Source: Sphaerimonospora cavernae (GTDB taxonomy: Bacteria; Actinomycetota; Actinomycetes; Streptosporangiales; Streptosporangiaceae). Taken from it: a stretch of 64,000 bases of DNA. Where the stretch lies: positions 26,220 through 90,219 of the forward strand of contig NZ_JBHMQT010000041.1 of the NCBI RefSeq assembly GCF_042435035.1. The letters are read 5' to 3'. Below, piece by piece: positions 45,756 through 54,194 of this stretch (position 1 is its first letter; each line of letters starts with the position of its first letter). The notes under the pieces are model-generated. The model saw only the letters and a list, made by a program, of their open reading frames with translations. It was not told where the DNA came from and did no database searches. A program made the position numbers and the translations under genes.

Positions 45756-46694
45756 TCAGGCCTCGGCCAAAGCAGCGGCACGGTGGGCCATTTCCCTGGC
45801 CGCGTCGCTGTACGCCATGGCACCGCTCGACCCCGGGTCGTACGTCATGACCGACTGCCCGTAGCTCGGCGCCTCCGACACGCGCACGCTCCGCGGGATG
45901 ACCGAGTTCAGTACGGTGTCACCGAAATGCGAGCGCACCTCGTCGGCCACCTGCGCCGCGAGCCTCGTACGTCCGTCGTACATGGTCAGCAAGATCGTCG
46001 ACACCGCCAGCGCCGGGTTCAGATGGGCCCGTACCAGCTCGACGTTCTTCAGGAGCTGGCTGAGTCCCTCCAGCGCGTAGTACTCGCACTGGATGGGGAT
46101 CAGCACCTCCTGGGCCGCCGCCATCGCGTTGACCGTGAGCAGTCCGAGAGAGGGCGGGCAGTCGATGAGGATGTAGTCGAACTCCATCGCGTCGAACGCG
46201 CCGAGGGCTCGCTTGAGCCGGGTCTCCCGCCCCACCATCGGCACCAACTCGATCTCAGCGCCGGCCAGGTCGAGGGTCGCCGGCGCGCAGAACAGGTTCG
46301 GCATCTCGGGAACCGGCTTGACGATCCCGGACAGTGGGAGGTCGTCGACGAGCACGTGGTAGACCGATGGCGTTCCCGCACGGTGCTCGGTCGCCAATGC
46401 GGTCGATGCGTTGCCCTGCGGGTCCAGGTCGACCACCAGCACACGCTGTCCATGCATGGACAGGGCCGCGGCAAGGTTCACGGCCGTGGTGGTCTTCCCC
46501 ACCCCGCCCTTCTGGTTGGCCACGGTCATCACCCGGCACCTGGGCGGTCGCGGCCACTCCCCTTCCCGGCGCGTCGAATAACCGACGGAAGACGCAGCCG
46601 CCTGTGGGGGTGCGGCTGTTTCACGTGAAACCACAGAACTCAGAGCCTCTCGTACCAGCGGCGAATCGTCAGAATCAAGGGGGGTCTGGGGCAC
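45756..46694 (-). CDS. parA: Chromosome partitioning ATPase ParA (Soj)
   Basis: Deviant Walker-A ATPase of 312 residues that moves ParB-bound origins. KGGVGKTTT (about 62-70) carries the signature lysine; DLDPQGNAS, IDCPPSLGLLT and the C-terminal YDGRTRLAAQV are standard. An N-terminal extension of about 50 residues precedes the ATPase. GTG start at MPQTPLDS with GAAAGGA upstream. The fourth parS site lies inside this extension and is translated as VSRET. Confidence 0.96.
   Translation of the reverse strand: MPQTPLDSDDSPLVREALSSVVSRETAAPPQAAASSVGYSTRREGEWPRPPRCRVMTVANQKGGVGKTTTAVNLAAALSMHGQRVLVVDLDPQGNASTALATEHRAGTPSVYHVLVDDLPLSGIVKPVPEMPNLFCAPATLDLAGAEIELVPMVGRETRLKRALGAFDAMEFDYILIDCPPSLGLLTVNAMAAAQEVLIPIQCEYYALEGLSQLLKNVELVRAHLNPALAVSTILLTMYDGRTRLAAQVADEVRSHFGDTVLNSVIPRSVRVSEAPSYGQSVMTYDPGSSGAMAYSDAAREMAHRAAALAEA
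46617..46632. promoter_or_regulatory. parS site 4, inside the parA coding region
   Basis: TGTTTCACGTGAAACC, one mismatch at the last base. On the parA strand it encodes Val-Ser-Arg-Glu-Thr. Confidence 0.93.
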
Positions 46695-46850
46695 GGTCGT
46701 CGTCCTTTCGACCTGTGAAGCGGCGCGACCCGGCCAGCCGACACCTGACGGACGACCAGTTGCCGCGATCTCCCAGGGTAGGGCGAGAGGACTCTCCGGC
46801 CAACCCAGACCGGCCGCCACTTGGGACGTCACCAGACCCGGCACGACGCT

Positions 46851-47600
46851 TCACCTCTTCCGTCGCCGCCGACCACTCACGATGGGGGATCGCCCGGCGA
46901 CCACGCGAACGAGTGTGGCGGGCGGCTCGACCCTACCGCGACCCACCGTAACAAGCTCGACCGATCTCGCCCCAGAGGATCTCATTTGCGATCTCGCCGC
47001 CTCGATCTCCTCCGCGGCCCGATCCCCCTTCATCGCCAGTAATTCGCCGCCCTCGCGCAGCAGGGGCATCGACCAGGCGAGCAGTCGGTCGAGTGGGGCC
47101 ACCGCCCGTGCCGTCGCCACATCGAAGAGTCGCTTGCGCGCCAACTCCTCGGCCCGCCCGCGAAGCACCTCGACGTTGTCCAGCTTCAGCATCTCGACGC
47201 ATTCGGAGAGAAAGGTGGTGCGACGCAGCAGCGGCTCCAGGAGGGTCACCCTGACATCGGGGCGGACGATCGCCAGGACCAGGCCGGGCAGCCCGGCTCC
47301 TGATCCGATGTCGACCAGCGCCGCGTCGGGAGGAACGGCATCCGCCACGACAGCGCAGTTCAGCAGGTGCCGATCCCAGATCCTGGGCACCTCACGAGGG
47401 CCGAGCAGCCCACGGACCACGCCTGGCCCGGCGAGCATCTCGGCGAACATCCGCGCCTGCTGGATCGTCTCACCGGGAAAGACCTCCGGGGCCGCCGCGG
47501 GTGCCTCCGGCGCCGGCTCATGTGGCTTATGGGGCCTGGATGGCTCATGGGGCATGGACGGCTCAGGCAGCCCAGCCAGCTCGTTACTCTCCGTCATCAC
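46851..47600 (-). CDS. rsmG: 16S rRNA (guanine527-N7)-methyltransferase RsmG
   Basis: SAM-dependent methyltransferase of 249 residues acting on 16S G527 (E. coli numbering). The core has RIWDRHLLNCA, VDIGSGAGLPGLVLAI and VTLLEPLLRRTTFLSE. About 40 residues at the N terminus are Pro/His/Glu-rich repeats (PHEPSRPHKPHEP) before the catalytic fold begins, longer than usual. The C-terminal tail is basic (GRRRRKR). Loss of this gene gives low-level streptomycin resistance in other actinobacteria. Two adjacent ATGs could serve as start; neither has a strong ribosome-binding site. Confidence 0.94.
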   Translation of the reverse strand: MMTESNELAGLPEPSMPHEPSRPHKPHEPAPEAPAAAPEVFPGETIQQARMFAEMLAGPGVVRGLLGPREVPRIWDRHLLNCAVVADAVPPDAALVDIGSGAGLPGLVLAIVRPDVRVTLLEPLLRRTTFLSECVEMLKLDNVEVLRGRAEELARKRLFDVATARAVAPLDRLLAWSMPLLREGGELLAMKGDRAAEEIEAARSQMRSSGARSVELVTVGRGRVEPPATLVRVVAGRSPIVSGRRRRKR

Positions 47601-47678
47601 TCAACTCATTCGGGAACGCTCAGGGCCAAGAGTAGTCGTCCCCTACCTGCCGGGCGCGCAGAGACGTACAGGATGCGG

Positions 47679-47714
47679 AAGGCCGCCGGTCCGTGAAGCA
47701 GGACCGGCGGCCTT
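47679..47714 (-). terminator. Hairpin between jag and rsmG
   Basis: Perfect 14-bp stem AAGGCCGCCGGTCC with its complement and an 8-nt loop, about 65 nt after the jag stop. It probably ends or attenuates the rpmH-jag transcript before rsmG. Confidence 0.75.
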
Positions 47715-47779
47715 CGGCGGGTGAAAGCTCTGCGAGCCGGGGATGGTGAAGAAGCCAGGGGATGTTTTGGAACCACTCC

Positions 47780-48274
47780 CTAGGCGGGGAGGACGACCAC
47801 GAACCGGTTGGGTTCCTCGCCCTCGGACTCGCTGCGCAGGCCGGCGGCCGCGACGGCGTCGTGCACGACCTTCCGCTCGAACGGCGTCATCGGCTCCAGC
47901 GCCTTCGGCTGCCCGCTGCGCTTCACATCCCCGGCGACCGCCTTACCGATCTTCGTCAACTCGGCGCGGCGGCGCTCACGGAAGCCGCCGACGTCGAGCA
48001 TGAGCCGGGAGCGTTCCCCCGTATGGCGGTGCACGGCGAGACGGGTCAACTCCTGCAGCGCCTCCAGCACCTCTCCGTCGGGACCGACGAGCTCGGTTCC
48101 CTTGACGCCGACGATCGAGACCATGGCGCGGTCGCCCTCGACGTCCATATCGATGTCGCCGTCCATGTCGGCGATGTCGAGCAGTCCCTCCAGATAGTCG
48201 GCCGCGATCTCACCCTCCTGTTCGAGGGCTTCGACGTCGGGAGCAGGCTTGAGGGTCTCCTCAGCTTCGGTCAC
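47780..48274 (-). CDS. jag: Jag/KhpB-family RNA-binding protein
   Basis: A 164-residue RNA-binding protein with a KH-like N-terminal region (DIDMDVEGDRAMVSIVG, KGTELVGPDGEVLEALQEL) and a C-terminal R3H domain containing LEPMTPFERKVVHDAV, the R3H core. No N-terminal Jag_N domain is present, as usual in actinobacteria. GTG start 18 nt after the yidC stop. Its partner KhpA and the role in translation or cell-wall control are inferred from the family. Confidence 0.9.
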   Translation of the reverse strand: MTEAEETLKPAPDVEALEQEGEIAADYLEGLLDIADMDGDIDMDVEGDRAMVSIVGVKGTELVGPDGEVLEALQELTRLAVHRHTGERSRLMLDVGGFRERRRAELTKIGKAVAGDVKRSGQPKALEPMTPFERKVVHDAVAAAGLRSESEGEEPNRFVVVLPA

Positions 48275-48292
48275 GTCCGGACTCTCCTTCTC

Positions 48293-49240
48293 CTACGACT
48301 TCTTGCTGCCGGTGCGCTTGCTGCGAGGCTGCCGCGTCGGCTGCTGACGGACGATCTTCGGCTCGGGTGCGGGTTCCGGAGACTCGGCCTTGGGCTTTCC
48401 GAGCACCTTGCCGAAGATGCCGTGGCTGGGCTCGGGCGTGACGACATTACCCTTCTCATCCACGACCGGCATGGGATGGCGCGCGTAGAACCAGTGCTGC
48501 TGGCCGAGAGTCCACAGGTTGGTGGTCACCCAGTAGAGGATCAGACCGAGCTGGAAGTTCAGGCTGAAGATGGCGAACAGCGGCGAGACGTACATCAGGA
48601 TCTTCTGCTGCTGCGCCATCGGGTTGTCCGGCATCTGCGCCATCGAGCGCTTCACGCTCTGCCGGACGGTGAGGAAGGTGGTGCACGAGCTGATGGCCAC
48701 GAAGACCGCCAGCACGATCTTCGTCACGAGCGGATCGGCCTCCAGGGCCTTGATGTCGACCGCGCTGGTGAAGAAGGTCGCCGGCAGGGGAGCGCCGAAG
48801 ACGTGCGCGGCCCGCATGCTCGTCACGAGTTCCTGGGTCATGCCGAACACGGCACGGTCCTCGGCGATGGCTCGCAGCACCGTGAACATGGAGATGAAGA
48901 TCGGGAACTGTGCGACGACCGGGAGGCAGCCACCCAGCGGGTTGGCCCCCGCCTCCTGGTAGAGGCGCATGACCTCCTGGTTCATGCGCTGCTTGTCGTT
49001 CTTGTACCGCTTACGCAGTTCCTGAACCTTGGGCGCGAGCTCCTGCATCTTCCGCGAGGAGCGCATCTGCTTCATGAACAGCGGGAAGATCAGCAGGCGC
49101 ATCAGCACGGTCAGCGTGATGATGGTCAGCGCCCAGTTCAGTCCGCTGTCGGAGGGGATGAAGAAGCTGTAGCCCGCGTGGATATGGGTGATCACCCAGG
49201 CCACTGCCGTATACAGCCAGTTGAGGAATGGCAGCTCCAC
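48293..49240 (-). CDS. yidC: Membrane protein insertase YidC
   Basis: Oxa1/Alb3 insertase of 315 residues. Five helices with the hydrophilic-groove region after LTVLMRLLIFPLFMKQMRSSRKMQ, a coiled hairpin, then QFPIFISMFTVLRAI and LQLGLILYWVTTNLW-like (LNFQLGLILYWVTTNLW). The C terminus is a basic tail rich in Lys, Arg and Gln (QQPTRQPRSKR) that can contact ribosomes. GTG start at MELPFLNW with AAGGGAG about 10 nt upstream. Lies 4 nt after yidD. Confidence 0.96.
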   Translation of the reverse strand: MELPFLNWLYTAVAWVITHIHAGYSFFIPSDSGLNWALTIITLTVLMRLLIFPLFMKQMRSSRKMQELAPKVQELRKRYKNDKQRMNQEVMRLYQEAGANPLGGCLPVVAQFPIFISMFTVLRAIAEDRAVFGMTQELVTSMRAAHVFGAPLPATFFTSAVDIKALEADPLVTKIVLAVFVAISSCTTFLTVRQSVKRSMAQMPDNPMAQQQKILMYVSPLFAIFSLNFQLGLILYWVTTNLWTLGQQHWFYARHPMPVVDEKGNVVTPEPSHGIFGKVLGKPKAESPEPAPEPKIVRQQPTRQPRSKRTGSKKS

Positions 49241-49244
49241 CGAG

Positions 49245-49562
49245 CTAGCTCCCTTGCGTTTCGTCGTGAGACCGGACTCGGCGTGGGGGCACCGGATCGA
49301 AACCACCAGGATGGAACGGATGACACCGCCCGATCCGCCTGACGGTCAGCCATACTCCGCGCACCGCGCCGTGTACGGCGATCGCCTCCAGGCCGTACGC
49401 GCTGCAGGACGGCTCGAACCGGCATCTCGGTCCGAGAACCGGGCTGATGAAGGCCCGGTAGAACTTGATCAGGGCGAGCAGCACACGGGCGACCGGACCG
49501 GCACGCCCCTCTGCCTCCTCCGGCGCGACGCCTCGCGCAGGGAAAGGGTGCTCCGCTGTCAT
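49245..49562 (-). CDS. yidD: Membrane protein insertion efficiency factor YidD
   Basis: A 105-residue member of the YidD (DUF37/haemolytic domain) family: ALIKFYRAFISPVLGPRCRFEPSC with the conserved cysteines, then SAYGLEAI and RRIGRCHPFHPGGFDPVP. The ATG overlaps the rnpA stop by 4 nt. It assists YidC-dependent membrane protein insertion. Confidence 0.95.
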   Translation of the reverse strand: MTAEHPFPARGVAPEEAEGRAGPVARVLLALIKFYRAFISPVLGPRCRFEPSCSAYGLEAIAVHGAVRGVWLTVRRIGRCHPFHPGGFDPVPPRRVRSHDETQGS

Positions 49563-49927
49563 GATCGTCCGTCCGTCAGGTCCGGCCCACGCCGCCGGAG
49601 TAAACGATCCAGCACGACGTCGAGTTCGGCGGCCAGATGCTCGCTTCGCGCGGACGCGGCCGGTGGATTGGCCCGTACCACAAGCAGGCTACCTCGCGGA
49701 ATCGCCGTCAGGCGGGTCCGCATGAGGTGTCTGAGCCTGCGCCGGACGCGGTTCCTGACCACGGCGCCACCGACCGCCTTGCTGACGACGAAACCCACCA
49801 GCGGCGGCACATCGGCCTCGTCTGTCTTCAGGTGTGCGACCAGCATGGGACGACCGGCGCGTCGCCCCCGGCGGATCGCGTCGGCGAACTCTTCACCCCG
49901 TCGCATCCGCGACGCGGACGGCAGCAC
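49559..49927 (-). CDS. rnpA: Ribonuclease P protein component
   Basis: Protein subunit of RNase P, 122 residues, needed for 5' maturation of tRNA. Signature VGFVVSKAVGGAVVRNRVRRRLRHLMR with the RNR motif. GTG start; between rpmH and yidD as everywhere. A tandem TGTTTACGGC repeat lies just upstream (about 49940-49960). Confidence 0.96.
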   Translation of the reverse strand: MLPSASRMRRGEEFADAIRRGRRAGRPMLVAHLKTDEADVPPLVGFVVSKAVGGAVVRNRVRRRLRHLMRTRLTAIPRGSLLVVRANPPAASARSEHLAAELDVVLDRLLRRRGPDLTDGRS

Positions 49928-50021
49928 CCGGACTTCCCCTGTTTACGGCTGTTTACGGCTGCCGCCCACCGCTCCGGGGCCGAATCATCGGTCCCCGGGC
50001 ACGGCGGGCGGCCTCGCGTCG

Positions 50022-50159
50022 TCAGACCGCCAGCTCGGCGCGGCCTTTGCGGCGACGGGCGGCCAGGATCGCGCGGCCGGCCCGGGTGCGCATGCGCAGC
50101 CGGAAGCCGTGGGTCTTCGCGCGGCGACGGTTGTTCGGCTGGTAAGTACGCTTGCTCAC
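50022..50159 (-). CDS. rpmH: 50S ribosomal protein L34
   Basis: The 45-residue bL34: VSKRTYQPNNRRRAKTHGF at the N terminus, then RLRMRTRAGRAI and RRRKGRAELAV. GTG start with GGAG 7 nt upstream. First gene of the rpmH-rnpA-yidD-yidC-jag operon, divergent from dnaA. It falls below usual ORF length cut-offs. Confidence 0.97.
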   Translation of the reverse strand: MSKRTYQPNNRRRAKTHGFRLRMRTRAGRAILAARRRKGRAELAV

Positions 50160-50724
50160 GGGTGGGCTCCAGGCTTCAGTTACGTCCGCGGAGGTTCCGC
50201 GGACGCGCTACATTCCAAGGTCGCGGCTCGTCAGATGCGCGGGCATGCGAAAAAGCCGTCGCGTGATTAGCCGACCGGAATACGTTACGGGTCGACCTCC
50301 TGCCAGGTCAAACCAGACACTGTCAAGTCAGACGCCACCGCACCCAGACGCCGCACCTGGACCACCTTACCCGCGTCTCCCGTCCACCTGGCCTTCCCAC
50401 GCTCCGCAGGCGCTCCGCCCGCCCACGAGCGGGCCTCGTCCAGGCGACCGGGATGGGAAAGAACAAGCGACTACGGCAGCGACTTCGGCCCGTTAGGCTG
50501 TGGACAACGTCTTGAACGCGGGTTGTGCACACCGATACTGTCGGCCCTCCGGCCATTCCCTCCATCAGTATGGATGCGCCTGGGCAGAATGTGCGGGACT
50601 GTCCACATCATGTGGATCAGATGTGGATCATCCGTGCGGAGGGTCAACCGGAAACCTCCGGACGGGGCGAGCTGGGATCGCGGCGTACGAGCGGGGACCG
50701 CGTAACGGGAGGAGTGGCCGGGCC
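50160..50724. promoter_or_regulatory. rpmH-dnaA divergent promoter region
   Basis: No gene was found in these 565 bp. For rpmH on the minus strand there is TTGACC (50306-50311), an 18-bp spacer and TAACGT (50282-50287). For dnaA on the plus strand, TAGGCT (50494-50499) is a candidate -10 that touches a DnaA box at 50499. Further boxes occur at 50599, 50611 and 50622. Confidence 0.65.
50499..50630. promoter_or_regulatory. DnaA boxes at the dnaA promoter
   Basis: TGTGGACAA (50499-50507), CTGTCCACA (50599-50607), TGTGGATCA (50611-50619) and TGTGGATCA (50622-50630). Their placement over and after the likely -10 fits autoregulation of dnaA by DnaA. Confidence 0.7.
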
Positions 50725-52335
50725 ATGGATAGCGTCGATCTCAACGCTGTATGGGCTCGGGCGCTCGCGACCCTGTTCGACGAGGGCGTCTCCGGGCAGC
50801 AGCGCGCTTTCCTCCAGATGACGCAGCCCTCCGGGCTGATCAACGACACGATCCTCCTGGCCGCCCCCAACGACTTCGCCAAGGAGGTCCTGGAAGTACG
50901 GCTCCGCCCGCTGATCGCGCACGCGCTCGCACAGGAGTTGGGGCAGCCGGTGCGCATCGCGGTGATGGTCGATCCAGGCGCCGCCTCCTACGGGCAGAAC
51001 AGTGCCGCCTCCTACGGGCAGAACACCGCCGCCACGGGCCGGTCCGGCGTGGGCACCGGGCAGACCGGGCAGAGCGGGCTGCAGCCGCCTCGGCAGGTCG
51101 AATATCCACAGCCCCACCCACAGGGACAGCGTCCTCCTTACGCCGAGGACGACTCCGCGCGACGGGAGTCCGGGCCGTACGGCGGGCAGGATTACCCACA
51201 GCGGACCGGCGGATATTCACCCGAGCCCCCGCCGAAGCCCGAGCCCTCGCACAACCGGTGGGACGTGCGCGGTGGCGGCGGGCGGACCTCGAGCGAGCCG
51301 GCCCGGCTCAACGCGAAGTACACCTTCGAGACGTTCGTCATCGGGGCGAGCAATCGTTTCGCCCACGCGGCCGCCGTCGCCGCCGCCGAATCTCCCGCCA
51401 AGGCGTACAACCCGCTGTTCATCTACGGCGACTCCGGCCTGGGCAAGACCCACCTGCTCCACGCGATCGGCCACTACGCCCAGCACCTCTATGAGGGTGC
51501 CAGAGTGCGTTATGTGAGCTCTGAGGAGTTCACCAACGATTTCATCAACTCCATCCGCGACCACAAGGCGGACGGGTTCCGTGCCCGCTACCGCGCGGTC
51601 GACATCCTGCTCGTGGACGACATCCAGTTCCTGGAGGGTAAGGAGCAGACCCAGGAGGAGTTTTTCCACACCTTCAACACCCTCCACAACGCCAGCAAGC
51701 AGATCGTCATATCCAGCGACCGCGCGCCCAAGCAGCTCATGACACTGGAGGACCGGCTGCGCAACCGGTTCGAGTGGGGGCTGATCACCGATGTCCAGCC
51801 GCCCGAGCTGGAGACCCGCATCGCGATCCTGCGTAAGAAGGCGATACAGGAGGGGCTGGCCGCGCCGCCCGACGTGCTCGAATACATCGCGAGCCGCATC
51901 GCGACGAACATCCGGGAGCTGGAGGGGGCCCTGATCCGGGTCACCGCGTTCGCCAGCCTGAACCGGCAGTCCGTGGACATCCAGCTCGCCGAGGTCGTCC
52001 TCAAGGACCTGATCAGCGAGGATGCCAGCCCAGAGATCACCATCTCTCTGATCATGTCGACGACGGCCGAATACTTCGGGGTCTCGCTCGACGACCTGTG
52101 CGGCAGCTCCCGTTCACGAGCCTTGGTCACCGCCCGCCAGATCGCCATGTATCTGGCGCGTGAGCTGACGGACCTCTCTCTGCCGAAGATCGGCCAGCAG
52201 TTCGGTGGTCGGGATCACACGACCGTGATGCACGCCGAGCGGAAGATACGGTCACTCATGGCCGAGCGTCGATCAATGTACAACCAGGTCAACGAGCTGA
52301 CGACGCGCGTCAAGCAGCGAGCACGCAACGCTTGA
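50725..52335 (+). CDS. dnaA: Chromosomal replication initiator protein DnaA
   Basis: Initiator ATPase of 536 residues. Domain I spans about 1-85; domain II (about 85-195) is long, Gln/Gly/Pro-rich and starts with a duplicated AASYGQN unit. Domain III carries Walker A GDSGLGKT (235-242) and Walker B LLVDD (295-299). Domain IV ends with the DNA-binding signature GGRDHTTVMHAERKI. ATG start with GGGAGGAG about 10 nt upstream; an upstream in-frame extension lacks DnaA-like sequence. Binds the boxes in the following intergenic region to melt oriC. Confidence 0.97.
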   Translation: MDSVDLNAVWARALATLFDEGVSGQQRAFLQMTQPSGLINDTILLAAPNDFAKEVLEVRLRPLIAHALAQELGQPVRIAVMVDPGAASYGQNSAASYGQNTAATGRSGVGTGQTGQSGLQPPRQVEYPQPHPQGQRPPYAEDDSARRESGPYGGQDYPQRTGGYSPEPPPKPEPSHNRWDVRGGGGRTSSEPARLNAKYTFETFVIGASNRFAHAAAVAAAESPAKAYNPLFIYGDSGLGKTHLLHAIGHYAQHLYEGARVRYVSSEEFTNDFINSIRDHKADGFRARYRAVDILLVDDIQFLEGKEQTQEEFFHTFNTLHNASKQIVISSDRAPKQLMTLEDRLRNRFEWGLITDVQPPELETRIAILRKKAIQEGLAAPPDVLEYIASRIATNIRELEGALIRVTAFASLNRQSVDIQLAEVVLKDLISEDASPEITISLIMSTTAEYFGVSLDDLCGSSRSRALVTARQIAMYLARELTDLSLPKIGQQFGGRDHTTVMHAERKIRSLMAERRSMYNQVNELTTRVKQRARNA

Positions 52336-52740
52336 TTCACAGCCTGTGGATATCCCTGTGGATCGCATCAGGGTGCCCATCCGCGGCTCGCTCGCGACTA
52401 CTTCACCCTGACATCCCCTGGAAGATCGCCATGCGGCGTTGTGGACGAACATGGGGAAAGCCTGGGGATTTCTTGGGGAAGACCCGTGGACATCCTGGGG
52501 ATGCCCTGTGCGTAGCGATTTCCGCAGGCACAAAACGGACTCCTACCCGGTGGATAACCGGTGGAAACATCGTGGATTACTCGTGGATGACGGCCCTCCA
52601 AGTTGGGGAAGCGCTGTGGGCACAGTTCGCGCGCCCACAGCGAAGGCCGCTTCATCCACTCTTCACCCACAGGGCCGGTGGATGAAGAACTGTCTCTGAG
52701 CTGCGAAAACTCGAGTAATCCACATATCCACCGCCCCTAA
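52336..52740. other. Origin of replication oriC
   Basis: The dnaA-dnaN gap holds many DnaA-box-like 9-mers. Clear ones are TGTGGATAT (52345), TGTGGATCG (52357), TGTGGACGA (52440), CGTGGACAT (52485), GGTGGATAA (52549), CGTGGATTA (52571), CGTGGATGA (52582), TGTGGGCAC (52615), GGTGGATGA (52677), TAATCCACA (52716) and ATATCCACC (52724). Most of the left and central boxes face one way and the last two the other. The segment 52741-52927 before dnaN has no gene and few boxes. Confidence 0.93.
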
Positions 52741-52927
52741 GAAGATGACTGCTTTCTCTCTCAATGAAGAACTCAAGAACCATAGAAGGGTTCCGGGAGG
52801 TGCTCAGGTTTCTCAAGCGATCACGCCCGGGGCACCCAGCCGGGGGAGGTACCCGGGTTCTGGAGCACCGGGGTCTCGGGAGGTGGAAGACTTGACGGAG
52901 CACCGATACCCAGGAGGCTGATCCACC

Positions 52928-54067
52928 GTGATGTTCCGGATCGATCGCGACGTGCTCGCCGAGGCCGTGGCGTGGACGGCGCGCAGCCTTCCGGCCCGGC
53001 CCTCGGTGCCGGTGCTGGCGGGCATGCGGCTCGAGGTCACCGACGACCAGCGGCTGAAGCTCTCAGGCTTCGACTACGAGGTCTCGGCCGAAGTGACCCT
53101 CGATCTGCAGACCGGTGAGCCGGGTGTGGTGCTCGTCTCCGGCAAGCTCCTCGCTGAGATCACCCGAGCGCTCCCCGCCCAGCCGGTCGACCTCGTCGTG
53201 GAGGGGTCCAAGGCGGTCGTCACCTGTGGCAGCGCGAGGTTCACGCTGCTCACCATGCCTGTGGAGGACTACCCCTCGCTACCGTCCATGCCGCCGGCGG
53301 CCGGCCGGGTGGGCAGTGACATGTTCGCGTCGGCCGTCGCTCAGGTCGCGGTCGCGACGGGCAAGGACGACACGCTGCCCATGCTCACCGGTGTCCGCAT
53401 GGAAATCGACGGCGACACGGTGACCCTCGCGGCGACCGACCGCTACCGCCTGGCCGTACGGGAGCTGAAGTGGCAGCCGGAGCAGTCGGCCTTCCAGGCG
53501 ATCGCGATGATCCCCGGCCGTACACTCGCCGAGACGGCCAAGGCGCTCGGCGGCACGGGCGCGGAAGTGGAGATCGCGCTCAGTTCGGTCGGCGGCACCG
53601 GCGAGGGCATGATCGGCTTCTCCAGCTCGGGCAGGCGGACCACGACCAGGCTTCTCGACCCGGAGTTCCCCAAGTATCGCTCGCTGCTGCCCACCGAGTT
53701 CTCCGCGCACGCGGACTTGTCCACAGCCTCGTTCGTGGAGGCGGTCAAACGCGTCGCGCTGGTCGCCGAGCGCAACACCCCCGTACGGCTGACCTTCCGC
53801 GGCGGCGAGGTCGTCCTGGAGGCGGGCAGCGGCGACGAGGCACAGGCCGTGGAGGCGCTGCCGGTCGAGTTCGACGGTGACGAGATCAACATCGCGTTCA
53901 ACCACCAGTACCTGCTGGAGGGGCTCGGAGCGATCGACTCCGACGTGGCGCGGCTGCAGTTCACCACTTCCACCAAGCCGGCGATCCTCACCGGGGGTAA
54001 ACCTGTGGATGACGGTACGGTCGAGGACTACCGCTACCTCATCATGCCGATCCGCCTGTCGAGCTGA
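52928..54067 (+). CDS. dnaN: DNA polymerase III sliding clamp (beta subunit)
   Basis: Processivity clamp of 379 residues with three clamp folds. Typical blocks: DVLAEAVAWTARSLPARPSVPVL at the start, DDTLPMLTGVRMEIDGDTVT in the second fold and FNHQYLLEGLGAIDSDVARLQF, then IMPIRLSS at the C terminus. Start is GTG directly before an ATG, with AGGAGG about 10 nt upstream; either may be used. Follows oriC. Confidence 0.97.
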   Translation: MMFRIDRDVLAEAVAWTARSLPARPSVPVLAGMRLEVTDDQRLKLSGFDYEVSAEVTLDLQTGEPGVVLVSGKLLAEITRALPAQPVDLVVEGSKAVVTCGSARFTLLTMPVEDYPSLPSMPPAAGRVGSDMFASAVAQVAVATGKDDTLPMLTGVRMEIDGDTVTLAATDRYRLAVRELKWQPEQSAFQAIAMIPGRTLAETAKALGGTGAEVEIALSSVGGTGEGMIGFSSSGRRTTTRLLDPEFPKYRSLLPTEFSAHADLSTASFVEAVKRVALVAERNTPVRLTFRGGEVVLEAGSGDEAQAVEALPVEFDGDEINIAFNHQYLLEGLGAIDSDVARLQFTTSTKPAILTGGKPVDDGTVEDYRYLIMPIRLSS

Positions 54068-54194
54068 TCTCTTGAGCTGATCTGCTGAGCGATCACGGGC
54101 GTACGATCTGGGCGAGGGCATAGGCCCGTCGCGTTAGGGTACGCGTGCCTTTCGGGCGGGTTTGGATGGTTGCTGCGGCTAAGGGGTGGCTGAC

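Noticed and set aside
52336..52927. Small protein genes within the oriC region
   Set aside because: Short frames exist, but the DnaA-box density explains the sequence and none has a start signal.
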